A DNA stretch of 49,808 bases from Methanosarcinales archaeon (lineage in GTDB: Archaea > Halobacteriota > Methanosarcinia > Methanosarcinales > EX4572-44), in assembly GCA_004212095.1 (NCBI GenBank), contig RXIJ01000032.1, forward strand, positions 1 through 49,808. Reading direction: 5' to 3'. The position numbers and the translations under genes are program-made. Below are positions 8,440 to 16,252 of the stretch, in pieces. Position 1 is the stretch's first letter; each line of letters begins with the position of its first letter. Under the pieces are notes generated by a model. It did no database searches and was not told where the DNA came from. It was given only the letters and a program-made list of their open reading frames with translations.

Positions 8440-9549
8440 GTGGTTAGGATGGTAGAGGAATACAGGGTAAAATATGATAGCCTTCGCAGGGATTTTATCG
8501 CAAAGGAGGCAGAGATTGGTGAGCTTAGAACCAATGTAAAGAGGCTCCAGCTTGAGCGTTCGAATATACCACCAGATCGCCTCGTTTCAAGCTTTGGAGA
8601 TGCGCTTGAGAAGATGCAGATCGCCCTTTCAGAGAAGAGTACGCGTGTTAAGTATCTTGTCAGCGATATGGAGGTTGAGTTAAAGACAAATGTGGCATTT
8701 AACGATGATAAGAATGAGATATCCTACCAGCTTCCAAAACTTGATGACACGTTACCTCCTGAAAACCTGAGCACGATCCGTTTCAAGATTAAGATGCTGC
8801 CAGGAGAAAAGGTATCTGGTGAAGAAGTCTTTGACTATGATGAAGTTCCGAACCTCCATTATCTCACGCTCGATGATGCAAAGTACCGGATAACGTTAAA
8901 GGGGTTCACGGTTGGCGAAATCAGTTATGAAAGAACCAATCGGGTTGAACCAGGTGTTGTTCTTTCACAGATTCCATCTCCATTCTCGCTTGCAGCCCCC
9001 AAAAGCCCTGTTGACTTAACGGTCGCAGAGCCTACTCTGAAACTGACAAAAGTCCCAAACCTCACTAGTCTCTCGCTCGAAGAGGCAGAAAAAGTTTTAA
9101 AATCAATTAATCTGGAAAAGGGAAAGATTACAGAGCGAAAAAGCGAATTGTTACCAAATACCGTGATAAAACAGAGTGTCAAAGCCGACGAAGAGGTTAA
9201 AATTGCGACCGTGATTGATCTCGTGGTTGCAAAAGAGAAAGAAAAACCTGTCGATGTGAAACTGACAAAAGTCCCAAACCTCACTGGTCTCCCACTCGAA
9301 GAGGCAGAAAAAGTTTTAAAATCAATTAATCTGGAAAAGGGAAAGATTACAGAGCGAAAAAGCGAATTGTTACCAAATACCGTGATAAAACAGAGCATTG
9401 CAGCTAATAAAGAAGTTAAAATCGGTAGCACGATCAATATTGTGATTGCAGCGAAACAGAGAAAAATAGATCTTCGTTTAAAGAGATCGCAGGCAAGTCT
9501 AAGAAAAGCAAACCCAAGAAAAACCAATAAGAATGTAAAAGCGTTGTAG
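8440..9549 (+). CDS. cassette protein three, with coiled coil and PASTA repeats
   Basis: A 369-residue protein. Residues 1-45 form a likely coiled coil (KEAEIGELRTNVKRLQLERS). The cassette block follows (SSFGDALEKMQIALSE, then DMEVELKTNV). From about residue 125 there are three PASTA-like repeats, with VPNLHYLTLDDAKY, VPNLTSLSLEEAEKVL and VPNLTGLPLEEAEKVL starts; the tail is very basic. PASTA domains usually sit outside the cell on bacterial Ser/Thr kinases and penicillin-binding proteins, where they bind cell-wall pieces. Here there is no signal peptide, membrane helix, kinase or peptidoglycan, so another role is implied. The last two repeats are almost identical in DNA (period 219 bp, 9041 against 9260), a recent duplication. 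Start: GTG 8440 or ATG 8449. Confidence 0.75.
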   Translation: MVRMVEEYRVKYDSLRRDFIAKEAEIGELRTNVKRLQLERSNIPPDRLVSSFGDALEKMQIALSEKSTRVKYLVSDMEVELKTNVAFNDDKNEISYQLPKLDDTLPPENLSTIRFKIKMLPGEKVSGEEVFDYDEVPNLHYLTLDDAKYRITLKGFTVGEISYERTNRVEPGVVLSQIPSPFSLAAPKSPVDLTVAEPTLKLTKVPNLTSLSLEEAEKVLKSINLEKGKITERKSELLPNTVIKQSVKADEEVKIATVIDLVVAKEKEKPVDVKLTKVPNLTGLPLEEAEKVLKSINLEKGKITERKSELLPNTVIKQSIAANKEVKIGSTINIVIAAKQRKIDLRLKRSQASLRKANPRKTNKNVKAL

Positions 9550-9570
9550 GATGGATAAAGAGGGTGAGAG

Positions 9571-9819
9571 ATGAACATTGAGACATTTATCGTCCAGTTA
9601 AACAGACCTCTGACGACAAATAAAATTGAAGCTTTCAAAAAAGCGGTGATTGAACGTGGTGGCACAATCAAGCTTGTGGCAAACAAGGGCGCCTTTGTCA
9701 TAAGCATCGATCATATCTTCTCCAATGAACTTAGAGCCATGTCGATTGTAAAGCTCATCGGCGGTGTTGGCATACGCAAGCATAGTGTGCCCCCTATCAA
9801 GAAACGGACTGAAACCTAA
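9571..9819 (+). CDS. small protein with inhibitor I9-like fold, end supplied by an IS
   Basis: An 82-residue protein. The pattern FIVQLNRPL, a helix, ERGGTIKLV, GAFVISID and IGGVGIRK resembles the ferredoxin-like fold of I9 subtilase propeptides and inhibitors. No subtilase gene is in the window. It follows the PASTA protein by 21 bases with a GGTGAG ribosome site and is the fourth gene of the cassette. Its stop codon TAA (9817-9819) lies inside the inverted end AACCTAAG of an IS1634-like element that begins at 9813, so the last residues may be altered or lost relative to relatives. The fold assignment is by pattern only. Confidence 0.6.
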   Translation: MNIETFIVQLNRPLTTNKIEAFKKAVIERGGTIKLVANKGAFVISIDHIFSNELRAMSIVKLIGGVGIRKHSVPPIKKRTET

Positions 9820-9902
9820 GTTTGACAGATTCTATTCTTTCTGAAATATAACGCCCCCTCTTTTAGCCTGTAAGTTTTTGTGTTTTGTCAGGAAAATTCA
9901 AT
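9813..9902. mobile_element. solo end of an IS1634-like element
   Basis: About 90 bp beginning AACCTAAGTTTGACA that match 10517-10606 with only a few differences, including the shared CCCTCTTTTAGCCTGTAAGT and TTTTGTCAGGAAAATTCAAT. The second copy forms one end of a mini-IS with a transposase fragment, so this is a solitary end of the same element, left by deletion or recombination. Confidence 0.75.
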
Positions 9903-9984
9903 TGATAATCCTAATTACTTTAGTAATCAGGACTTACTTACAGAGCAAGCATAAAAGAATGAAAAGGCAGTTGATCAAACTTAT

Positions 9985-10401
9985 CTATTGTTTTAGTTTC
10001 TCTAGCTGTAATCGAAACTCTTTACGGTGTCTTTTTTCTTCATCCAGAATGTGTTTCAACGTTCCAACAGTTTCAGCATCACTTTCACCAATTAAGTCTA
10101 TCTGCTCTTGATACCGCTTAACAGCATAGTTTTCCAAATCATACTGCTTCTGCAAATACCCTTTAAGATCCTCACTCCCAAAATCAAGCTCCTTATGCTC
10201 CATTACCGGAACGCCACCTTTTTTAACGATGAGATCTCCAAGCCAGTTCATATGACGCATTTCATCGATGGCAATGGCTTCGGTCAACCTGCTTGGCACA
10301 CAATTCTTCATGAGGAAAGCGTTTCTCATATAGACCATAGATACTTCAATCTCTAATACAAAATCCTGATTCAACAACCGTATTATCTCTTTATCGTCCA
10401 A
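9985..10401 (-). CDS. ferritin-like/bacterioferritin-type di-iron protein
   Basis: A 138-residue four-helix protein. The first helix carries a glutamate in LEIEVSMVYM, the second the pair in AIDEMRHMNWLGD (E..H), and the last the pair in ILDEEKRHRKEF (E..H), the ligand set of a ferritin-like di-iron centre. No rubredoxin-type CxxC pairs are present, so it is not a full rubrerythrin; length and pattern resemble short bacterioferritin-like proteins. Likely roles are iron storage or removal of peroxide, which suits an anaerobe rich in heme proteins. It lies between two copies of an IS1634-like end, facing pyrF. Confidence 0.8.
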   Translation of the reverse strand: MDDKEIIRLLNQDFVLEIEVSMVYMRNAFLMKNCVPSRLTEAIAIDEMRHMNWLGDLIVKKGGVPVMEHKELDFGSEDLKGYLQKQYDLENYAVKRYQEQIDLIGESDAETVGTLKHILDEEKRHRKEFRLQLEKLKQ

Positions 10402-10516
10402 AACAACAACATCCTTTTAGTTTTAGTTGTAGAATTAGTAATCTTCATATCATAAAAAAGTTTCGGAATTAAATTATAGTCGCCTGTATAACATTTGATA
10501 AAACGGAGTGTCTTTT

Positions 10517-10932
10517 AACCTAAGTTTGACAAATTCTACTCTTTCTGAAAGATGGCGTCCCCTCTTTTAGCCTGTAAGTTGTTGTGTTTTGTCAGGAAAA
10601 TTCAATCCCTCGAGACCAAAGATATCAAAGACTTCTCCCTGATTAATCCAACTCACCCAAGCTCTGCTGATACTAAAATTCTCAAGTAAAGCTTATAGCT
10701 CACAAGAGCCATTACCAACGAATTTAGATCCTTGCCATTCTTCTCATATTTACCAAAGACAGCAGGAAAACCGGGTTTTTCATACTGCCTACAAACAGCA
10801 AAGATCGTCCCAACCGGAAAATAAATATTATCATTTAGGGTGATACCAAACGTCCCCAGTCTTGTTTGACTAAACATAAACTAAACTCAACTGAGAACAC
10901 TCCTGATAAACTACAACTGTCAAAGTTAGGTT
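10517..10932 (-). mobile_element. internally deleted IS1634-like element
   Basis: The left end AACCTAAGTTTGACA (10517) and the right end, read on the minus strand, AACCTAACTTTGACA (10932) are imperfect inverted repeats. Between them are about 416 bp holding only the N-terminal part of a transposase and the far 3' end of the element, so most of the transposase has been deleted. The right end touches the stop codon of pyrF (TAA at 10931-10933). No clear target duplication is visible. Confidence 0.75.
10600..10877 (-). pseudogene. IS1634-type transposase, N-terminal fragment with frameshift
   Basis: From ATG at 10877 the frame reads GTFGITLNDN, then CRQYEKPGFPAVFGKYEKNG and LVMALVSYKL, which matches the start of IS1634-like transposases. 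A one-base shift after SYKL moves the expected continuation ENFSISRAW, then WINQGEVFDIFGLEG, into another frame, after which the sequence jumps into the element's 3' end. It is therefore broken both by a frameshift and by a large deletion. Confidence 0.7.
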
Positions 10933-11674
10933 ACAATACTCCTGCGATATCCTCGATGACATTCAAGCATGCTTGGATCCTGTCAGAGGCCCCTGTTATT
11001 GCCCTGCCTATGACGAGTATGGAAGCGCCATCTTTTACCGCATTTGAAGGAGTCATAACCCTTCTCTGGTCTACCCCTGCCTCTGCCCCCTGCCTCCTGA
11101 TTCCGGGCGTTATAAACATAAAATCAGCAGGAAGCTCGGACCTAATATGCAAAAGATCAGCTCCGCTGCATACTATGCCAGAAAGACCTGCTTCTTCTGC
11201 AAGCTTTGCAAGGCAGAGAACCTGCTCATCAACAGCTCCTGGAATGTTTAACTGGTTGTTCATAATATCCTTATCTATGCTGGTAAGAATCGTCACGCCT
11301 ATGACTTTTGGCTTCTTGGTGACGTCTGCTTCTAAGACTCCTGCAACTGCTGCCTTCATCATCTCTAACCCCCCCAAAGCATGAATATCGAAAATTTCAA
11401 CCCCAAGTTCTGCTGCTGCAACTGCCGCTCCCCTGACTGAGTTAGGAATGTCGTGATACTTGAGATCCAAGAAAACTTCCGAACCATAAGATTGAACAAG
11501 ATTCACAGCCGCTGGTCCAAATCTTGTGAAAGTCTCCTTTCCTATCTTGAAAAGTCCAACAACAGGATTTAGTTCCTCTACTCGGCCCTTAATCTCATCC
11601 ATGCTTTTTAATCCATCAAGTGGCAGACATATCATCTTTCTTGCAGCCTCCTCTTTTTCGTTAAGTTCTCTCAT
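10931..11674 (-). CDS. pyrF: orotidine 5'-phosphate decarboxylase
   Basis: A TIM-barrel decarboxylase that converts OMP to UMP, the last step of UMP synthesis. The catalytic lysine-aspartate stretch reads FLDLKYHDIPNSVRGAA; the phosphate-binding end is TPGIRRQGAE and LVIGRAITGA. ATG at 11674 (MRELNEK) has an AGGTGAT ribosome site at the right distance; the GTG at 11683 three codons upstream is less likely. The gene directly follows pyrE. Its stop codon abuts the end of an IS1634-like element. Confidence 0.95.
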   Translation of the reverse strand: MRELNEKEEAARKMICLPLDGLKSMDEIKGRVEELNPVVGLFKIGKETFTRFGPAAVNLVQSYGSEVFLDLKYHDIPNSVRGAAVAAAELGVEIFDIHALGGLEMMKAAVAGVLEADVTKKPKVIGVTILTSIDKDIMNNQLNIPGAVDEQVLCLAKLAEEAGLSGIVCSGADLLHIRSELPADFMFITPGIRRQGAEAGVDQRRVMTPSNAVKDGASILVIGRAITGASDRIQACLNVIEDIAGVL

Positions 11675-11683
11675 TAATATCAC

Positions 11684-12346
11684 CTAATTTTTCTTTTCTC
11701 CCCCGGAAAATCCATGTTTTGGCCCCCATCCAGTGGGGTCAGAATTCCACTCCCGAATCAATGTAAGCTTATCGTTCTCAATAAAGTCGTTCTCTGCAGC
11801 AACTCTTATCAAAGTAGAGAAATCTGTCAAAAAAATCGTATTGCATTTACCTTCCTCAAATTTCGTCTTTGCATTTTCAAATTCATACGTGAATATCGCA
11901 ACCACAGCCTGTACGTACGCATCTGCTTCGAGACATGCCTCCACAGCATTAAAACTGCTTCCGCCAGTGCTTATAAGATCTTCTACAACTACAACCTTCT
12001 TTCCAGAGATGTTTCCCCCCTCGATAAGGTTATCTTTTCCATAACCCTTGGATTTTTTTCTGATATACACCATGGGCTTATCGAGGCGATCGGCAACGAG
12101 TGCAGCCCATGATATTGCTGACGAAGCTGTACCTGCAATAATTTCAGGGTCAATCTCTTTTATCTTTTCTGCAAGAGAATCGGCAATGGCACTCCTTTCT
12201 CCAGGGTAAAAAGTCAGTTTTCTGTTATCGCAATAGATGGGGCTTCGCATTCCTGAGACGTATGTGTATGGCGTCTCTGCATTAAGTGTGACTGCTTCTT
12301 TTTCCAGCAGGATTTTTGCTATTTGTTCTTTTGAATCATCTCTCAT
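11684..12346 (-). CDS. pyrE: orotate phosphoribosyltransferase
   Basis: Adds the ribose phosphate of PRPP to orotate. The PRPP-binding motif is VVVVEDLISTGGSS, and the catalytic loop lysines are in YIRKKSKGYG. At 220 residues it is of normal length, with a slightly long C-terminal tail ending GGEKKN. ATG at 12346 (MRDDSKEQ) is preceded by GGGGGAG about nine bases upstream; a TTG three codons earlier is less likely. The gene runs directly into pyrF. A repeat array separates it from the upstream pyrK. Confidence 0.95.
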   Translation of the reverse strand: MRDDSKEQIAKILLEKEAVTLNAETPYTYVSGMRSPIYCDNRKLTFYPGERSAIADSLAEKIKEIDPEIIAGTASSAISWAALVADRLDKPMVYIRKKSKGYGKDNLIEGGNISGKKVVVVEDLISTGGSSFNAVEACLEADAYVQAVVAIFTYEFENAKTKFEEGKCNTIFLTDFSTLIRVAAENDFIENDKLTLIREWNSDPTGWGPKHGFSGGEKKN

Positions 12347-12423
12347 CAAAAACAACTCCCCCTTTTAGGGTACTTGTTTCTTGACGTACAGGGAAGTATA
12401 AATGCACTTTCTTCTCTTGCTAC

Positions 12424-12666
12424 TTATTTTCTATGCACTCGACTGCTTCGCACTCGAGAATTAAAAGTTGCCGGTTATTTTCTATGCACTCGACTGCTTC
12501 GCACTCGAGAATTAAAAGTTGCCGGTTATTTTCTATGCACTCGACTGCTTCGCACTCGAGAATTAAAAGTTGCCGGTTATTTTCTGCGAAAGCGAAGTTG
12601 TACAGTGCTTTCGCAACCAAGAGTTAAAAGTTGCCGGTTATTTTCTGCGAAAGCGAAGTTGTACAG
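12424..12666. repeat. tandem repeat array between pyrK and pyrE, 51- and 61-bp units
   Basis: Three 51-bp units (TATGCACTCGAC starts at about 12431, 12482 and 12533) are followed by units with a different core, CTGCGAAAGCGAAGTTGTACAG-like, starting at 12584 and 12645 (step 61). All units end GAGTTAAAAGTTGCCGGTTA or a near form. The 51-bp units hold a hairpin CTCGA/TCGAG with a TTC loop; TGCGAAAGC at 12585 can pair perfectly with GCTTTCGCA at 12608. It lies within the pyr operon, where it may act on the mRNA. Confidence 0.9.
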
Positions 12667-12679
12667 ATTATAATGGTTT

Positions 12680-13480
12680 TCATTCACAGCCTCTCCATCT
12701 TACATAATCTGAAACAGGAACTTTCTTCCCTGACTTAATCCTTGCAAAATGATTGAACTCCGGATTGCCTTCCACATCTTTTGATTCAAATACCGGCCCT
12801 TCCTTGCAGACAACCTTGTCCCCACACATACACTGCCCGCACACACCAAATCCACATTTCATATATCTCTCCATGCTTATAAAGCATTTTTTTCGGTGCT
12901 TTTTGCAGATCTCAATCACCCTTGACATCATGATTTCAGGTCCGCAGCAGAAGACCTGGGACACTTTATCAGGAGCAGATAATTTCCCTTCTAAAATCTC
13001 TGTGACAAATCCCTTCTTTCCAAAAGTCCCATCGTCTGTAGTGAAATGAGCATCCTTGAAACGGTTCCTGAAAAGGAGCATATCTTTTGATCTTGCACCA
13101 ATAATACTATTTGACTTCTTTATTTTTTCTATCAATGGAGCCAGCGAAGACACACCACACCCACCCCCAATTACAATAGTACTGGAATCCGGATCAGGGA
13201 ACCCGATTCCATAAGGACCACGTATGCCAATTATGCCTGCTTTCTTCGTGCCAGCAAGTTTCTTCGTGAACTTGCCCTTAACTTCAAATGTTATACCTAT
13301 TCGGTCTTTCTCAAGATAACTTACGCCAAATGGCTTTTCATCAACGCTTGGAATCCATACCATCACAAACTGACCTGGAACAAAACCATCAAGAGTATTT
13401 TTGACAAAAATAGTGAAAAGGTCTTTTGCTTCCTTTTCAATCTCAAGTATCTCCAGTGACATTGGGTAATCATCCCTCAT
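12680..13480 (-). CDS. pyrK: dihydroorotate dehydrogenase, electron-transfer subunit
   Basis: An FAD and 2Fe-2S subunit that passes electrons from PyrD. The FAD part has VPGQFVMVW and IRGPYGIGF; the nucleotide site is IVIGGGCGVSSLAPL. The cluster ligands are in KCGFGVCGQCMCGDKVVC. At 266 residues it has normal length. ATG at 13480 (MRDDYPMSL) is the likely start; an upstream TTG at 13492 exists. The start lies in the first unit of a 72-bp repeat whose third unit holds the stop of pyrD, so the two genes originally overlapped by several bases and were moved apart by duplication. Confidence 0.95.
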   Translation of the reverse strand: MRDDYPMSLEILEIEKEAKDLFTIFVKNTLDGFVPGQFVMVWIPSVDEKPFGVSYLEKDRIGITFEVKGKFTKKLAGTKKAGIIGIRGPYGIGFPDPDSSTIVIGGGCGVSSLAPLIEKIKKSNSIIGARSKDMLLFRNRFKDAHFTTDDGTFGKKGFVTEILEGKLSAPDKVSQVFCCGPEIMMSRVIEICKKHRKKCFISMERYMKCGFGVCGQCMCGDKVVCKEGPVFESKDVEGNPEFNHFARIKSGKKVPVSDYVRWRGCE

Positions 13481-13642
13481 ATACAACACCAATTATTTCC
13501 TTTTAGTTTATTTGTTCTACACAACGAAGTTGTGTAGGTAATCATCCCTCATATGTAACACCAATTATTTCCTTTTAGTTTATTTGTTCTACACAACGAA
13601 GTTGTGTAGGTAATCATCCCTCATATGTAACACCAATTATTT
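13466..13642. repeat. 72-bp tandem repeat that duplicates the pyrD-pyrK junction
   Basis: Units start at 13466, 13538 and 13610 (period exactly 72, about 2.5 copies). Each unit repeats the overlapping pyrD stop/pyrK start (minus strand ATATGAGGGATGATTACC) and ends in a perfect hairpin with arms CTACACAA and TTGTGTAG (13517-13537, 13589-13609). Units two and three each hold a decoy ATG followed by a complete 11-codon frame, MRDDYLHNFVV. Confidence 0.9.
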
Positions 13643-14534
13643 CTTTGAGAGACAAATGTCCTTTTTTCTTCATCCAGTCTTCCATCTCGTTTGCAATCTT
13701 CTTGAAAACATCAAACCCCCGATAATATATGCCAGTCCCGACTCCCAGTGCTGATGCTCCAGCCATCATCATTTCGATTGCATCTCTCCCAGTTGTAATT
13801 CCGCCAGTACCAATAATAGGAATCTTTATTGATTGATAGATATCATAAACGCATCTTACTGTAACAGGAGTTATCGCAGGGCCGCTAATACCACCTACCT
13901 TGAAATCCAGTATCGGCTTTCCGGAATCTATATCAATCCTCATGCCAGGCCCATGCGTGTTGCCCATGTTTATTGCGTCTGCACCTGCCTTCTCGGCAGC
14001 TTTCGCCACAATAGTAAGGTCAGGAACATTGGCAGATAGTTTGATTATGATGGGGAGTCTGGTCGCTTTCCTGACTGCTTTTGTTATTCTGTATGTCGCT
14101 TCAGGAGTTCCCTGTCCAGCCAGAACCCCAAATCCCGGTGTATGCGGGCACGATAAAGGAATTTCGATTGCATCAAACTTAATGTCCTTTAACTCCTCAA
14201 TAACAGCGACAAAATCCTCTGCTTTAGTCCCTATTACACTTCCAATTACAGGAACACCGATTTTATCAATATCTGAGAATTCTTTTTTTGCCTCGATCAT
14301 CCCTGGATTTGAGTAACCGACAGCATTCATGAAAACATCTCCAAACGAGAACATGGTAGGATTGTTATGCCCCAATCTTTCCTCTTTAGAGATTGATTTA
14401 ATCGTTACAGCGCCAGCACCATTATCAGCAATCTTATTCATAGAGCCTACAGAGGTGCCCATTATGCCTGAAGCCAATATAAGCGGATTGGATAGCTTCA
14501 TGCCTAAAAAATCTGATTTTATTGTTATCATCAT
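13614..14534 (-). CDS. pyrD: dihydroorotate dehydrogenase, catalytic subunit (class 1B)
   Basis: An FMN-dependent TIM-barrel enzyme that oxidises dihydroorotate to orotate, 306 residues. Substrate and FMN contacts are in NPLILASGIMG, NAVGYSNPG, the catalytic-cysteine loop EIPLSCPHTPGFG, and the phosphate-binding GTGGITTGRDAIEMM. A cysteine rather than serine as base, plus the adjacent pyrK, place it in class 1B, which uses PyrK to reduce NAD+ or another acceptor. It is the first gene of pyrD-pyrK-pyrE-pyrF. The last codons lie in the 72-bp repeat. The start has two adjacent ATGs (14534 and 14531). Confidence 0.95.
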   Translation of the reverse strand: MMITIKSDFLGMKLSNPLILASGIMGTSVGSMNKIADNGAGAVTIKSISKEERLGHNNPTMFSFGDVFMNAVGYSNPGMIEAKKEFSDIDKIGVPVIGSVIGTKAEDFVAVIEELKDIKFDAIEIPLSCPHTPGFGVLAGQGTPEATYRITKAVRKATRLPIIIKLSANVPDLTIVAKAAEKAGADAINMGNTHGPGMRIDIDSGKPILDFKVGGISGPAITPVTVRCVYDIYQSIKIPIIGTGGITTGRDAIEMMMAGASALGVGTGIYYRGFDVFKKIANEMEDWMKKKGHLSLKEIIGVTYEG

Positions 14535-14642
14535 TATTTCGTTAATCTGTTATGGTTTAAGCCACATATGCGCCGCCCCCGATTAAAACCGGGGCATCCT
14601 TGTTAAGTTCCATAACTAATATTATACATATCAGTTTTAAGT

Positions 14643-14882
14643 CTATGCTACTTTTCCCTGTAGCAACTCAAAGAACTCTTCAACGGTTAACCCAGCATCC
14701 CTTATGATGTTTCTGAGTGTTCCTTTTTTCACTACACGATAATTAGGCACTACAACGCGAACTTGGGGATGTTTTTCCATACAAAGTGTGACATGATTGC
14801 CCTTCTGGTGATGTGCGTAAAATACTGCACGTTTTAAGGATTTAATCACTTGTTCTCCCGAGACAACAGGAATTTTTGTTAT
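14643..14882 (-). pseudogene. HicA-type toxin, orphan and probably without start codon
   Basis: The frame reads KIPVVSGEQVIKSLKRA, then YAHHQKGNHVTL with the catalytic histidine, VPNYRVVKKGTLRNIIRDAG and LTVEEFFELL, which is the HicA mRNA-interferase pattern over its full length. Homology reaches back to 14882, but at the place of the expected ATG the codon is ATA; the only start inside is GTG at 14849, which would remove the first 11 residues. Just upstream (14879-14917) a 12-codon frame MRYKVVIKEVTI looks like the first residues of HicB, then stops. The pair therefore seems to have lost its antitoxin and perhaps toxin expression. A non-standard start cannot be excluded. Confidence 0.6.
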
Positions 14883-14917
14883 ATGGTTACTTCCTTAATA
14901 ACTACTTTATATCTCAT

Positions 14918-15353
14918 TTCCTTACCACCATTTAATAATAGAAATATTTTTGATATTTAAAAGGCTTTCCATCTTCATAGCCTTGCACTTTTTAAATTTT
15001 ATCGATATCCACAGTAAATTTCTTCAAATTAATCTTATAAAAAAACTAAAGCCCGGTGAGGTTTGAGGTAAAATACACGTTGATGTGGGGGTAACTTCCT
15101 TAATTTCACAATATAAAAAATAGCTATCGATATCGATTTCCATGTAAAAAGCAACTTCACCCAATCTACATAGATTATATAGTTAAACACCCAACTTTTA
15201 GGACTTTTGAATGTGTGGCGCAAATTTATTAATCCATGATTTAACGTAGCTTAATTTCTTTGAACATTCAAAAAACTGCACAACTTCACTTTCGCAGAAC
15301 TGTACACGGAGCGTACAGTTGTTAATTCTTGATTGAGTTATCAATCAAGTGCA
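14918..15353. other. intergenic stretch with three hairpins, no gene seen
   Basis: AT-rich DNA without a credible gene. Near its right end three hairpins follow one another: CTGCACAACTTCACTTTCGCAG-like at 15276-15297 (same core as the other hairpin repeats), a perfect AACTGTAC/GTACAGTT at 15298-15320, and a perfect CTTGATTGA/TCAATCAAG at 15328-15349, just beyond the stop of futalosine hydrolase, where it may act as its transcript end. Confidence 0.6.
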
Positions 15354-16076
15354 TCATATTTCCTTAAGCAGTGTAAACACTGCCTGCTGGCATCTTGATG
15401 TTGCAAGTGGTAGATTCCATACCTGTTCAGACCTGTCCACGACAAGATTACTGATTCCCCGGACTTCAACAAGTGGAACATCATAAATGGTGCACACATG
15501 AGCTGCTGCTGCACCCTCCATGTTTTCGCATATGCCACCAAAAAGACGATGTAAGCGTTCACCTTGTTTTTGTGTGCCTGAGCAGCAAGACATAGTAACA
15601 AATGTACCAGTACGTGGTGCATAGCCGTTATTTTTCAAAACTTCCATAGCGCGTTTAGATAGCTCAGCATCCAGTAAAAATTCATTATAACAGGTGTTCC
15701 CTGGTGTATCAATAGTTGGCAGATTTATCTGTTGAAGATCGCAAAAACCATCTGGCGTGAGAATCCCTTCGTCACCATATACCTCCTTTGTAGCTACTGT
15801 TAAATCTCCGGTTGTTATCCCTGTATCCGTATAAGCTCCAGCACACCCAAACAGAATCACCCTTTGAGGGTTTATTTGTTCCATGATTGCCGTTAATGTG
15901 TGCGATACATTGGTTTTTCCAACCCCGCTTACAACAAGCAGGATCTCATTGCCGGCGAGTTCTCCCAAGTGTGCTTGCCTTTTTCCTATAGTCATTGAGA
16001 TAGTGTTTTTGATTTTATCATTGAGGTGTTCTGCCTCAGCTTTCACAGAACACAACAGTACGGTAATCTCATGCAT
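15354..16076 (-). CDS. mqnB: futalosine hydrolase
   Basis: A 240-residue member of the nucleoside phosphorylase/hydrolase fold. The substrate site ENMEGAAAAHVC and the following VEVRGISNLVVDR are characteristic of futalosine hydrolase, which cuts futalosine to dehypoxanthine futalosine in the alternative menaquinone pathway. Other conserved parts are VSGVGKTNVSHTL and LFGCAGAYTDTG. No other mqn gene is in the window. If the assignment is right, the organism makes menaquinone, which several archaeal methane oxidisers use in place of methanophenazine. ATG at 16076 has an AAAGGA ribosome site. A nucleosidase with another substrate is the alternative. Confidence 0.85.
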   Translation of the reverse strand: MHEITVLLCSVKAEAEHLNDKIKNTISMTIGKRQAHLGELAGNEILLVVSGVGKTNVSHTLTAIMEQINPQRVILFGCAGAYTDTGITTGDLTVATKEVYGDEGILTPDGFCDLQQINLPTIDTPGNTCYNEFLLDAELSKRAMEVLKNNGYAPRTGTFVTMSCCSGTQKQGERLHRLFGGICENMEGAAAAHVCTIYDVPLVEVRGISNLVVDRSEQVWNLPLATSRCQQAVFTLLKEI

Positions 16077-16252
16077 CCTTTTGCCGGTTTGTATCTTATT
16101 TATTCTTATAGTTTTAGCCCCTGTTGCAAACTTGAGGTCATGGGAATAATTTTCTACGGAAGATATGACTATAGGAACTATTAAATAATCGAGTTACATT
16201 ATGTCCTGAAAAAGAGGTACATTAACATAATTTTTTATGTGAGGACATGTTT

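Noticed and set aside
12374..12673. Plus- and minus-strand frames across the 51-bp repeats as genes
   Set aside because: They are open only because the unit length is a multiple of three; the products are simple repeats.
15035..15223. 62-codon minus-strand frame in the 14.9-15.3 kb gap
   Set aside because: No ribosome site, no family pattern, and composition like non-coding AT-rich DNA.
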